Of a stretch of 64,000 nucleotides of DNA, positions 42,393-51,600 are shown in pieces. The notes under the pieces are model-generated. The model was not told where the DNA came from and ran no database searches. It worked only from the letters and a program-made list of their open reading frames with translations. Every line of letters begins with the position of its first letter. Within the stretch, counting starts at the first letter, position 1. Source of the DNA: CALOFP01 sp942492635 (lineage in GTDB: Bacteria > UBP6 > UBA1177 > CALOFP01); NCBI GenBank assembly GCA_942492635.1, contig CALOFP010000003.1, forward strand, positions 868,001 through 932,000. Reading direction: 5' to 3'. A program made the translations under genes and the position numbers.

Positions 42393-43376
42393 ATGAAAAA
42401 GATCATCACATTACTTATCTTCCTTGTGGCAATTTCAGTCAGCGGCTGTTTTTCAACACACGTAAAACTATTTTCTAAAAGCAGCGACCCCCTTCATGAA
42501 TACAAAGTCAAGGGTAAAGGCGAGCAAAAAATCCTGATGATCACAGTGAAGGGCGTAATTTCCGATTCACCTAAGAGCGGACTGTTCGAATCCCGTCCGG
42601 GAATGGTGCAGGAAGTACTTGCACAGCTGGAAAAAGCAGAAAAGGACCAATCTATAAAAGCAGTTGTCCTCAAAGTGGACTCTCCCGGAGGCACAATCGT
42701 CGCAAGCGACATCATCTACCACCAGCTCATGGAGTTCAAGAAAAGAACAGGAAAAAAGATTGTTGTCATGATGATGAATATGGCCGCGTCCGGTGGCTAC
42801 TACATCTCCCTTCCCGCAGATCATATTGTTTCCCATCCCACAACAATAACCGGCTCCGTCGGCGCAATTTTCGTCCGTCCCAAATTCAAGGGATTGATGG
42901 ATAAGATCGGAGTCGGAGTTGAGGTGAGCAAATCCGGCAAGAACAAGGATATGGGCTCACCCTACAAAGAATCGAACGAAGATGAAGCGGCCTACTTCCA
43001 GAATATCATTGACAAGATGGCATCCAGATTCTCAGGACTCGTTCAAAAGCATAGAAACCTCTCTCCCGAGACAATGAAGACAGTCAGAGCTGCCGGAGTA
43101 TTTCTATCCGAAGAGGCAAAATCACTCGGGCTCATCGACGAAATCGGTTACATGGAAAACGCCATAGAGAAAGCACGCTCACTTTCCGGAATCGAAGGCG
43201 AGTATAAACTTGTGGTCTACAGACGCGAACACTTTTCCAACGACACCGTCTACAACAACGTATCCGCCGTTTCCGGAGGAGGAAGCTCCCCCATCTCAAT
43301 AAAAATCCAGCCAGTTCCCGAACTCAAGGCCGGCTTCTACTACCTGACCCCGCTCTTCTCATTCAACGAAGAGTAG
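42393..43376 (+). CDS. sppA: Signal peptide peptidase SppA (S49), lipoprotein form
   Basis: A serine protease of 327 residues that degrades cleaved signal peptides or other envelope peptides. It uses the SppA Ser/Lys dyad: Ser133 in MAASGGYY and Lys185 in KNKDMGSPY, exactly 52 residues apart as in short SppA enzymes. VDSPGGTIVASD (the conserved oxyanion region) and GSVGAIF are also present. Unlike most SppA it is not anchored by a membrane helix: the N-terminus ends in lipobox VSGC (Cys19), so it should be a lipoprotein. GGAGG precedes the ATG. It converges with the MATE gene, with inverted-repeat element 2 filling the gap. Confidence 0.9.
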   Translation: MKKIITLLIFLVAISVSGCFSTHVKLFSKSSDPLHEYKVKGKGEQKILMITVKGVISDSPKSGLFESRPGMVQEVLAQLEKAEKDQSIKAVVLKVDSPGGTIVASDIIYHQLMEFKKRTGKKIVVMMMNMAASGGYYISLPADHIVSHPTTITGSVGAIFVRPKFKGLMDKIGVGVEVSKSGKNKDMGSPYKESNEDEAAYFQNIIDKMASRFSGLVQKHRNLSPETMKTVRAAGVFLSEEAKSLGLIDEIGYMENAIEKARSLSGIEGEYKLVVYRREHFSNDTVYNNVSAVSGGGSSPISIKIQPVPELKAGFYYLTPLFSFNEE

Positions 43377-43386
43377 TCCCCCATCC

Positions 43387-43616
43387 GGGGTCAGGACTTA
43401 ATTTTAAATCTTTGCAACGAAAAGAAGCGCATAACCTTCCTGATTAATTCAAAAAACAAAACTTTTATGATCGCATCGGATCCGTAAACAGGAGATGTAT
43501 GATTTTGGAAGGAATCAGAACCCGTTCTTTGCCTACTCAGTCTATGTTAGATAGAAAGATGAACCGGTCCGAAGATTCACGTACTGGAAAAGTATTTAAA
43601 ATTAAGTCCTGACCCC
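43387..43616. mobile_element. Inverted-repeat-bounded element 2 (MITE/REP-type), 230 bp
   Basis: The left end begins GGGGTCAGGACTTAATTTT at 43387 and the right end (43590-43616) is its perfect reverse complement over 23 bases. Just outside the left end is a CCCC...GGGG hairpin (43379-43390), as in element 1. The core differs from that of element 1. A short plus-strand frame ends TGKVFKIKS exactly in the right repeat. It fills the whole gap between the stop codons of sppA and the MATE gene. No transposase is present, so it would have to be mobilised in trans. Confidence 0.72.
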
Positions 43617-43621
43617 GAATG

Positions 43622-44971
43622 CTAGGATTTTTCGTTCACGAGGTTGTTGATCCATTTGCCGGTGAGATACCTGCGAATTCCGAGGATGAATTTGACTAAC
43701 TCTTCGCTGCAGGCGAGAAGGAACACTACGTAGAGGGGCCATTTGAAGAAAATTCCTCCGGCTACCGCAAGAGGTACGCTTACGAGCCAGAGTGCTCCCG
43801 TTTCGATATAGAGAGCCGCTTTCGTATCTCCGCCTGATCTCAAGATTCCCACGATATTCAATGCGTTGAATGCCCTGAACGGCAGAATAACGCAGAAAAT
43901 CAGGAGTACTCTCATGCACATATCTCGAAGTTCGCCGCTCATCTCGTAGAGATTCAGAATCGGATCTGCGAAGAGAAAAACTCCGAGTGAAACTGCTCCG
44001 GAAACGATGAAGGAGACGGTTACCAGCTTTTTCGCGTACTCTCCAGCCAAATTCATTTTGCCGGCGCCTATTTCGTGACCGAGCATTGTTGCGGCTGCGT
44101 TGGCTATTCCGATGAATGCGACAAACGCTATTCTCTCGACGCTGTTTTCTATGTTCACCGCAGCGACAGCCCTGGTGCCGAGACGGGCATAGACGACGTT
44201 GTGTGCCGTGATTCCAAGTGCCCAGACAAGTTCGTTTATAAAAACGGGCGACGAAACCTTTAAATACTTCATAAAGAACTCTTTCTTTACGGACAAGAGT
44301 TCCTCGAATCTTGAAGCCAGCGGATATTTTAGAATGTAGACGGCAGCTATCATAACGAGACACTCGAGAGTTCTCGCTATGGTCGTTGCCCAGGCTGCGC
44401 CCTCAATTCCCATCTCGGGGAAACCGAATTTCCCGAAGATAAGAAGATAGTTGAGAAATCCGTTCACAAGAAGTGCCATGGTACTTGTCCACATGGGCAG
44501 AAGCGCCTTTCCGACGGACCTCAGCTGCATGGCAAATGCAAATGAAATGGCAACTATCGGGTAGGACCACACAGTGATTTCCAGATAGCGGGCGCCCGCT
44601 TCAATAACCGCAGGATCCTTTGAGTAAAATCCTATGGCTGTCTCGGGAAACCACCAGCCCAGGGTAAAGAACAGCATTCCGATGGAAAGCCCGAGCATAA
44701 TGCTTAGTCCGAGAACACCGTGAACGCTCTTCATATCCCGCTTTCCGAAAAACTGGGCCGTAAAAATTCCGCTTCCGCTGTTGACTCCGAAAAGACAGAG
44801 AATAAAGAGAAACATTATCTGATTGGCCAGGCCCAACGCCGCAATGGCCGTCTCGCCACGTGTCCCTATCATGAAAACGTCAACCAGGTTGACCGAAGAT
44901 ATGACGAGATTCTGGAACGCTATGGGAAGCGCCAGATTAAAAAGTTTTTTATAAAAATCCGATTTAAACAT
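43622..44971 (-). CDS. MATE-family efflux transporter
   Basis: A 449-residue inner-membrane drug/Na+ or H+ antiporter of the NorM/DinF superfamily. It has 12 hydrophobic segments in two similar halves. Typical early sequence is LFNLALPIAFQNLVISSVNLVDVFMIG, with the IAALGLANQI segment following and GANVEN-type positions replaced by VAAVNIENSVERIAFV. The substrate is unknown. ATG 44971 is preceded by GGAG. A TTG one codon earlier is less likely. Confidence 0.9.
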   Translation of the reverse strand: MFKSDFYKKLFNLALPIAFQNLVISSVNLVDVFMIGTRGETAIAALGLANQIMFLFILCLFGVNSGSGIFTAQFFGKRDMKSVHGVLGLSIMLGLSIGMLFFTLGWWFPETAIGFYSKDPAVIEAGARYLEITVWSYPIVAISFAFAMQLRSVGKALLPMWTSTMALLVNGFLNYLLIFGKFGFPEMGIEGAAWATTIARTLECLVMIAAVYILKYPLASRFEELLSVKKEFFMKYLKVSSPVFINELVWALGITAHNVVYARLGTRAVAAVNIENSVERIAFVAFIGIANAAATMLGHEIGAGKMNLAGEYAKKLVTVSFIVSGAVSLGVFLFADPILNLYEMSGELRDMCMRVLLIFCVILPFRAFNALNIVGILRSGGDTKAALYIETGALWLVSVPLAVAGGIFFKWPLYVVFLLACSEELVKFILGIRRYLTGKWINNLVNEKS

Positions 44972-45288
44972 CAATTAACTCCACACATTCAACTGCTCAA
45001 GTAAAGAGCGGAAAACCGATTCCATGAAGATCATCAGCCGGATAAATTCAATCGGAATCCGTGCAATTGCTATCCCGGCCGGATCTGTCGATCGGTCGAA
45101 AACCTTTTACTGAAAATAGAACCTTTTTCTAAAATGGATTCTGTCGAAAAAAAGAAATCATGTTTCCGGAGCACCCGATATCAGTATAAGTATCCAGGCA
45201 AAAGACTTTCGAATCTTCAATTTCTCTTTTAAGAAAGTTTTTTCAGGAAACAAATTCACAGATCCCACCGTTCCGTTTTCGCAGGGTC
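44972..45288. other. Intergenic region, no gene seen
   Basis: 317 bases between the MATE gene's start and the folE2 stop. No terminator with a clear T tail and no reading frame of note. Confidence 0.45.
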
Positions 45289-46110
45289 TTAAAAACCTTT
45301 AAGCACCTCAACATGATTCTTCAGAAGTTTCGAAGGGTTGAGAACCCTCTCGATTCGTGCGTAGGCGTTGTGGGTGTGAATACTTTCCAGATGGAGTGTC
45401 TCGATCCTGAACCAGTTGATATTCTCATCTTCCTGCATGATGGCAGTCACATTTCGGACGATATCCTCAGCGAACTGCGGATTTTCATATGCCTTCTCCG
45501 TGACGAATCTCTCATCACTGCGCTTAAGGAGAGGGTATATCTCGCAGCTGGCCGCGGATTCAACCATCTCCACGACATCCTCGATCCAGACGAAATCGTT
45601 GAAGTTGCAGTAGACGGAAACAAAACTTCTCTGGTTGTGTGCCCCGTAGTTGCTGATCTCCTTCGAACAGGGACAGAGCGTCGTTACCGGAATATTGATT
45701 CCGAGAATAAAGCTCTCGCCATGCTCCTGATCTGAGTAGCCGGAAAAGATCGTATCCACTGAAAAGAGACTGGTCGCCTCGGAAACAGGGCTGCTCTTTT
45801 TTATAAAATAGGGAAAACGGATATTGAACTTTGAACGAGGAGTTTCCAACTTCTCCCGCATATCTTTAAGAATATCGGGGATGTTAGCCATGGTGATTTC
45901 ACCCTGCACCGTATTGAGTATCTCAAGGAACCTGCTCATGTGAGTTCCCTTGAACTGAGGCAGAAGCTCAACCATCATATCTATCTCGGCAACCGTATCC
46001 TGGACGCCGAAAAGCCTGTCCTTTACACGAATCGGGTAGCGAATATTGCTGACACCGACATGATCCACCCTGATATCTCTCGTATCTCTCTGATTCTGTA
46101 TATCCTTCAT
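45289..46110 (-). CDS. folE2: GTP cyclohydrolase FolE2 (type IB)
   Basis: Converts GTP to 7,8-dihydroneopterin triphosphate, the first step to folate (and, in some organisms, queuosine). It is the alternative to FolE that is not dependent on zinc. The 273 residues include the hallmark TLCPCSKEISNYGAHNQRS with Cys146 and His158, and an N-terminal VGVSNIRYPI typical of the family. GGGGGAT lies before ATG 46110. A start at 46176 would lie upstream of the promoter. A 14-bp palindrome overlaps the promoter -10. No other folate genes are adjacent. Confidence 0.93.
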   Translation of the reverse strand: MKDIQNQRDTRDIRVDHVGVSNIRYPIRVKDRLFGVQDTVAEIDMMVELLPQFKGTHMSRFLEILNTVQGEITMANIPDILKDMREKLETPRSKFNIRFPYFIKKSSPVSEATSLFSVDTIFSGYSDQEHGESFILGINIPVTTLCPCSKEISNYGAHNQRSFVSVYCNFNDFVWIEDVVEMVESAASCEIYPLLKRSDERFVTEKAYENPQFAEDIVRNVTAIMQEDENINWFRIETLHLESIHTHNAYARIERVLNPSKLLKNHVEVLKGF

Positions 46111-46137
46111 CCGATCCCCCACAAGGTTAACGGCGCT

Positions 46138-46165
46138 ATTATAGCTATAATTAATTAAAAGTAAA
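46138..46165 (-). promoter_or_regulatory. Promoter and overlapping palindrome of folE2
   Basis: On the minus strand TTTACT (46160-46165), 16-base spacer, TATAAT (46138-46143). The -10 is one arm of a perfect 14-bp palindrome ATTATAGCTATAAT (46138-46151), a possible operator. Confidence 0.6.
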
Positions 46166-46176
46166 ACAAGAGTCAA

Positions 46177-46453
46177 CAGCTATAGAATCAACAAACTGAA
46201 TTCCCTGATTTTTTTAATCATTCCTGCAGCCAATTAAATAAAAAATGATACCACAGACAACATCCGGGAATGGATTGATTCCAAATTTCGAACCTTCTTC
46301 AAGAATTTAATCGTATACTCATCCTCAAAAATAATTCGAGAAAGCAGCAACCTACTCTCCTTTGATATATCAGTTATACAACCCCTTAAATCATATATAC
46401 TGCTGTTCAATAATTTTTTCAGCCCACAACAGCACTTCTGGAACATCAAAAAC
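46177..46453. other. Divergent intergenic region between folE2 and pepF
   Basis: No supported gene. A 71-codon minus-strand frame (46234-46449) has no recognisable sequence and would overlap the pepF promoter region. Confidence 0.45.
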
Positions 46454-46483
46454 TTGCACCAAAGGGCTGTTGATGTGTATTAT
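46454..46483 (+). promoter_or_regulatory. Candidate promoter of pepF
   Basis: TTGCAC (46454-46459), 18-base spacer, TATTAT (46478-46483), 31 bases before the start codon. Confidence 0.55.
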
Positions 46484-46513
46484 GTCGTGCTTAAAATATT
46501 TTCGGAGGATTTT

Positions 46514-48316
46514 ATGAAGAATAGAAACGAAATTAAAAAAGAGTACAAGTGGAACACTGCCCACATCTACAACGATATTTCCGATTTTGAAAAGGACGGA
46601 ATGAAACTGGCTTCAATAATTGAAAAGATTTCAAATTACGATGCCGACCTCAAAAATTCCGAATCCGTCAAAAATCTTCTCGATCTATATTTCGAGGGCG
46701 CCAGAATTGTCTCCCTGATGGCAAGTTACGCCGACCGTAACAGGGATACCGATATGGCCGTATCGGAACACCAGGAGCTGGTTGGAATAGTTGAAGGTTT
46801 CACGACAAAGCTTGCCGCGGCAGCTTCCTGGATGGAACCCTCATTCCTCGAACTTCCCGAAGAGAAGCTTTCGGCATACCTCGACGAGTTCTCTGACTAC
46901 AGCCGATACTTTCACGGTCTGATCAGAAACAAACCTCATACTCTCTCAAAGGATGAGGAGAAGATAATGGCCCGCTTCTCTTCCATCGCATTTGCGGATT
47001 ACGAAATATATTCAACGTTCAGTTCCTCCGACATGCCATACCCCATGGTGAAACTCTCCGACGGAAAAGAGATAGAGCTCAACACTCCGGCCTATTCGGT
47101 TCATCGCCAGTCGGATAACAGGGACGACCGGAAAACGGTTTTCGATTCCTACTGGGGTAACTACGACAAGTTCAAGAACAGTTTTGCCAAGATGCTTCAC
47201 TACCAGCTGAAGTACTACGCCACGAACGCCTCGATCAGGAAATTCGACTCCTCGCTGCATGCGGCCCTTCACCACAACGAACTTCCGGATAATTTCTACA
47301 CCGGGCTCATTGAAAACATCAGGAAGACACTTCCGGGACTCCACCGCTACCTCAATCTCAAGAAGAAGGTTCTCAAGATCGAAGATCTGGGTTATCACGA
47401 TGTTTACGCTTCGCTCGTTCCTTCAACGAACAGGAAAGAGTACGGCTACGAGGAGAGCGTGAAGGTTGTTTCCGAGGCGATGGCTCCGATGACCGAGGAG
47501 TACAGAAAGGTGATTACTGATGGAATGCAGCCCGGCAGCGGCTGGGTAGACGTATACCCCAACAAGGGAAAAAGGGACGGCGCCTACATGTCGGGAGAGG
47601 CATACGATGTTCATCCGTTCGTTCTTCTCAACCACCTGGATGACTACAACTCACTTTCAACACTTGCCCACGAGATGGGACATGCCCTCCACAGCTACTA
47701 CTCCAACTCAGCACAGCCCTATCCCAAGGCCGACTACTCCATCTTCGTTGCCGAAGTTGCATCCATCTTCAACGAGATACTTCTCATCAACCACCTGATC
47801 GATAAGACCGAGGACAATGAGGAGAAGAAGTTCCTTCTCAACCACTTCATAGAGATGATTCGCGGAACGATTTTCCGCCAGATGCAGTTCGCGGAGTTCG
47901 AGAAGAAGATTTACGAGAGAGTTGAAAGTGACCAGATGCTCACTCCGGATTTCCTCAACGAAACCTACCTCAAGACTCTTCAGGAGTACTACGGGGAGAA
48001 GGAAGGCTGCATGAAGATCGATCCGTTGTACGCAGTCGAATGGGCTTTCATTCCCCATTTCTACTACAACTACTACGTTTATCAGTATGTTGTGGGATTC
48101 ATCGGTGCGCTCACACTTGCCACAAAGGTTCTCGAGGGATCACTGGATCCTCAGCAGTACATAGACGGATTCCTCAAGGCCGGATGCTCCAAGGCTCCCG
48201 TCGACATACTCAAGGATGCCGGAGTGGACATGACATCGGAAGAACCATACAAACTTGCCGAAAAGGTTTTCCTTGAAAGACTTGAGGAACTTGAGGCTCT
48301 GCTTGAGGAAAAGTAG
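46514..48316 (+). CDS. pepF: Oligoendopeptidase F (M3B)
   Basis: A cytoplasmic zinc oligopeptidase of 600 residues, the usual family length, that cuts medium-sized peptides. The zinc helix is LAHEMGHALHSYYSN (H386, E387, H390), with the third ligand in VAEVASIFNE downstream. NLKKKVLKIEDLGYHDVYA, GKRDGAYMSG and PHFYYNYYVYQYVVGF are typical M3B substrate-channel segments. I use ATG 46514, which follows GGAGG. The longer frame from 46454 starts inside the promoter. Confidence 0.93.
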   Translation: MKNRNEIKKEYKWNTAHIYNDISDFEKDGMKLASIIEKISNYDADLKNSESVKNLLDLYFEGARIVSLMASYADRNRDTDMAVSEHQELVGIVEGFTTKLAAAASWMEPSFLELPEEKLSAYLDEFSDYSRYFHGLIRNKPHTLSKDEEKIMARFSSIAFADYEIYSTFSSSDMPYPMVKLSDGKEIELNTPAYSVHRQSDNRDDRKTVFDSYWGNYDKFKNSFAKMLHYQLKYYATNASIRKFDSSLHAALHHNELPDNFYTGLIENIRKTLPGLHRYLNLKKKVLKIEDLGYHDVYASLVPSTNRKEYGYEESVKVVSEAMAPMTEEYRKVITDGMQPGSGWVDVYPNKGKRDGAYMSGEAYDVHPFVLLNHLDDYNSLSTLAHEMGHALHSYYSNSAQPYPKADYSIFVAEVASIFNEILLINHLIDKTEDNEEKKFLLNHFIEMIRGTIFRQMQFAEFEKKIYERVESDQMLTPDFLNETYLKTLQEYYGEKEGCMKIDPLYAVEWAFIPHFYYNYYVYQYVVGFIGALTLATKVLEGSLDPQQYIDGFLKAGCSKAPVDILKDAGVDMTSEEPYKLAEKVFLERLEELEALLEEK

Positions 48317-48320
48317 TTTC

Positions 48321-48355
48321 ATAGTTGAAAAGTTGAAGAGTTCAAAGTTTTAGAG
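48321..48355. repeat. Short degenerate repeat after pepF (GTTGAAAAGTT type)
   Basis: Repeating AGTTGAAAAGTTGAAGAGTTC-like units immediately after the pepF stop, similar to 26196-26235 after nrdD. Confidence 0.45.
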
Positions 48356-48357
48356 TA

Positions 48358-48374
48358 CCGGGAATTGTTCCCGG
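48358..48374 (+). terminator. Candidate terminator of pepF
   Basis: CCGGGAA (48358-48364) and TTCCCGG (48368-48374) form a perfect 7-bp stem with a TTG loop, 42 bases after the stop. The downstream tract is GCTCTTCTCC rather than a clean T run. Confidence 0.5.
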
Positions 48375-48391
48375 GCTCTTCTCCCTCCCAT

Positions 48392-48584
48392 CCACGAAAA
48401 ATACGAAAATTCTCTTCTGCCGCGAACTGCGCGAACGGACACGAACAATATTTCGTATCTGAATTTTCAAAGGGCTTTGGATTCTTCTTAAAAGTTGTGC
48501 ATCGAAATTACAAATTCTTCCCTCTCAACATTTTCCCTGTTCGCGTTTGTTAGCGTTGTTCGTAGCTTAATAAATTTTTCGTGG
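48392..48584. repeat. Dispersed-repeat-like unit bounded by an 11-bp inverted repeat
   Basis: CCACGAAAAAT (48392-48402) and its perfect complement ATTTTTCGTGG (48574-48584) bound 193 bases that also contain GCGAAC/GTTCGC and CGAACAA/TTGTTCG complements. Sequences of this CACGAAAAA/GCGAAC type are familiar non-coding dispersed repeats. It separates pepF from cassette 2. A minus-strand frame through it (48488-48793) is not credible. Confidence 0.45.
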
Positions 48585-48647
48585 TTGGATTTGTCTTTAT
48601 GATGTTTTTGATGATCCTGGTCTATTCGGACGAATACAAGACAGTTA

Positions 48648-51600
48648 CTACTCGACTTTCCACCAGATAATTTTTGTTGGCCCGGGTCCGGGTTCGAGTT
48701 CTTCTGCAAGGAGGTGTCCTTCGTCACCACTGGCTGCTCCTGCTCCGTGGAGGGGGCCTTCGGTCTCTCCGCCCCCTGATCCCCGGCTGACAATAAGTTT
48801 TGTGTCCACGATTATAGGTGCCGAAGCCATTCCTTTTCCGAGATAGTGGGTGAGTCGATCATCCTTGAATCCGGGATTCGATCCCAGGGCACGTCCGTTG
48901 AATGCATTCACTTTCCACAGGTAGGACCAGCCGGGTCCCTTTTCGTTTTCACAAACGTTTTTCACGCCTCTCCAATCTCTTGTATATGTAACGAAATAGA
49001 TTGCACTTTGTCCCTGTTTGTTCTTGTAGTACACCGGGCTGCCGACCATCAATGTGAAAGGGGGCAAATCGAAAAACCACCCTTTTGCAGGAGATATCTT
49101 TGCATCAGAGTGCTCCTCGCTGTATAAGGATGCGTGCCGATCTTCTTCGTAATCTGTCTGGTCAACCATTGTATCGGCTCCTATCTTCTGTTTTGCTTCT
49201 GCAGGTAATGAATCGCCCTTCGTATATGTGAAGTTCCTGAGACCGACAGCCTTGTTCATCTCTGCATCGTTGCACTGGGAGTAGTTCCACTGGCAGTTCT
49301 TACACTCCACATCTCCACCACCGACCGCTTCCCATACGAGGAATCCGGGTCTTCCCGGTTTGAACCTGCCTGTCGGACACGCTTTTATGTTTCCATCACA
49401 ACTCTCTCCCGGATCAATTTTTCCGTCGCCGCATCTGCCGCACTGGCTGTGATCGTAACCGGAACAGTCGCTGCTGCATGGAGCGAAACCGCTTGTATAA
49501 GGATCGGATACGCTTAGAGATGTACACTCAACTCCCGGAAGTTTTGTATCGCAAACTTCACCCCCAGAAACAACTCCGTCCCCGCAATACTCAGTCTCCT
49601 TCGTACATGTTGGCGAACAGCCGTCCCATCCGTTATTGTTGCCGTCGTCACACTCCTCAACACCGCTCTGGACGAAGCCGTCACCACATGTCGCATTTTT
49701 ACAGGCGATGCATCCATCTGTATCATCTCCGTTACCGTCGTCACACTCCTCAACACCGTTCTGGACAAATCCGTCGCCGCAGGTCGGGTTTTTACACGCT
49801 ACGCAGCCGTCGGTATCATCACTGTTGCCGTCGTCACACTCCTCAACTCCGCTCTGGACGAATCCGTCGCCGCAGGTGGCGTTTTTACAGGCTATACAGC
49901 CGTCGGTATCATCACTGTTGCCGTCGTCGCACTCCTCAACTCCGCTCTGGACATATCCGTCTCCGCAGGTGGCATTTTTACAGGCGATGCAACCGTCTGT
50001 ATCGTCACTGTTGCCGTCGTCACACTCCTCAACTCCGCTCTGGACGAAGCCGTCACCGCAGGTGGCATTTTTACAGGCTATACAGCCGTCCGTATCGTCA
50101 CTGTTCCCATCATCGCACTCTTCTACTCCGCTCTGGACGAAGCCGTCACCGCAGGTGGCATTTTTACAGGCGATGCAACCATCCGTATCGTCACTGTTGC
50201 CGTCGTCACACTCCTCGACTCCGCTCTGGACGAAGCCGTCACCACAGGTCGGGATTTTACAGACTGCACAACCGTCTGTTTCATCGCTGTTGCCATCGTC
50301 ACACTCCTCAACTCCGCTCTGGACGAAGCCGTCACCGCAGGTGGCATTTTTACAGGCGATGCAACCGTCTGTATCGTCACTGTTGCCGTCGTCACACTCC
50401 TCAACTCCGCTCTGGACGAAGCCGTCACCGCAGGTCGGGATTTTACAGGCTGCACACCCGTCCGTTTCATCGCTGTTGCCATCATCGCACTCCTCAACTC
50501 CGCTCTGGATAAATCCATCGCCACAGGTGGCATTTCTACAGGAGACACAACTGTCGGTATTGTCCCCGTTAGCATCGTCGCACTCCTCGGGACCTTCCAC
50601 AATGCCGTCGCCGCATACCGAACACATGCTGGTATCGATATTCAGTTCCCAGTTGTTAAGTTTACCTGTATCGCTATTTGCCGTATCTGTAACCACCAAT
50701 TGCCACTCGCCGTCAGCATTTTCCCCTCTGAAATTGTCAGAGAGATCCCAGCATTTTTTAATATCGTCAGTGTCACCACCGGTTTTATCGTGAAGTACTA
50801 CCGAAGTTCCGGAAGGCGATATAACGGCTACAGTCAGATCGCCCTGGTATGTGTGTGTAATATCAACACAAACCTCAACCGTTGCACCGTCACAGACAAC
50901 TCCCTTTCCTGATACATTTTTCTTACTTGTGATACCGGAGGGATCATTGTCCGGAATATCTGTTGGCTCATCCTTGCATGTGCTGTCGCAACCGTCTCCG
51001 TTACTGTTGTTTCCGTCATCGCACTGCTCGTTGTCGTTTAACACTCCATCACCGCAATCTCCTGTAATTTTTTGACAGTCGGAAGAACAGTAGTCGCCAT
51101 CGGATGTATTGCCGTCATCACACGATTCACCCGGGGAAACAATTCCGTTTCCGCAGGTTGAAGCCGTACAGTTCGAATCACAGCCGTCTCCATCGACCGC
51201 ATTTCCATCGTCACACTCCTCTCCGCCTTCTTTTGTTCCGTTGCCGCAAACTTCAACAGGATCGCATCGATAAACTCTCACCATGTCACAGGTACAGTCT
51301 GTGCCTCCACACTCTTCTACAAAATCAATATCTATTTGAACTTCAGTAATTTCGTTCAATGAGACCATTTCCCAGCACTTTTTCTCGTTGTCACCGTAAT
51401 TCGAATGGGAAACTGTGTTGCCCCCGGCTGAAGCACTGAAACCGGCACCATTGACTCCGCCATCCGATTCAAACGTCACAAAAACTCTGTTTGTCGCTGT
51501 GAATGAGTTGGTGAATGTTGCCGGACTGCTTGAGCATCTCCTTGGGGCAACATATGAACAGTTTGCACCTGCGGGTAGATCACCCGATGTGCTGCAACCG

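Noticed and set aside
43602..44363. 253-codon Arg/Ser-rich minus-strand frame
   Set aside because: Out-of-frame shadow of the MATE transporter gene.
46234..46449. 71-codon minus-strand frame
   Set aside because: No ribosome site or motif. It lies in the divergent folE2/pepF control region.
48488..48793. 101-codon minus-strand frame
   Set aside because: It reads through the dispersed repeat and the 3' end of the cassette 2 protein in another frame.
49624..50570. Regular repeats that could suggest a CRISPR array
   Set aside because: The 93-bp units are continuous coding sequence with no unique spacers and no cas genes nearby.
49478..50793. Two long plus-strand frames rich in Arg/His/Tyr or Ser/Pro repeats
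   Set aside because: They are antisense readings of the 93-bp DUF4215 repeats. The minus-strand gene has a signal peptide, ribosome site and known domains.
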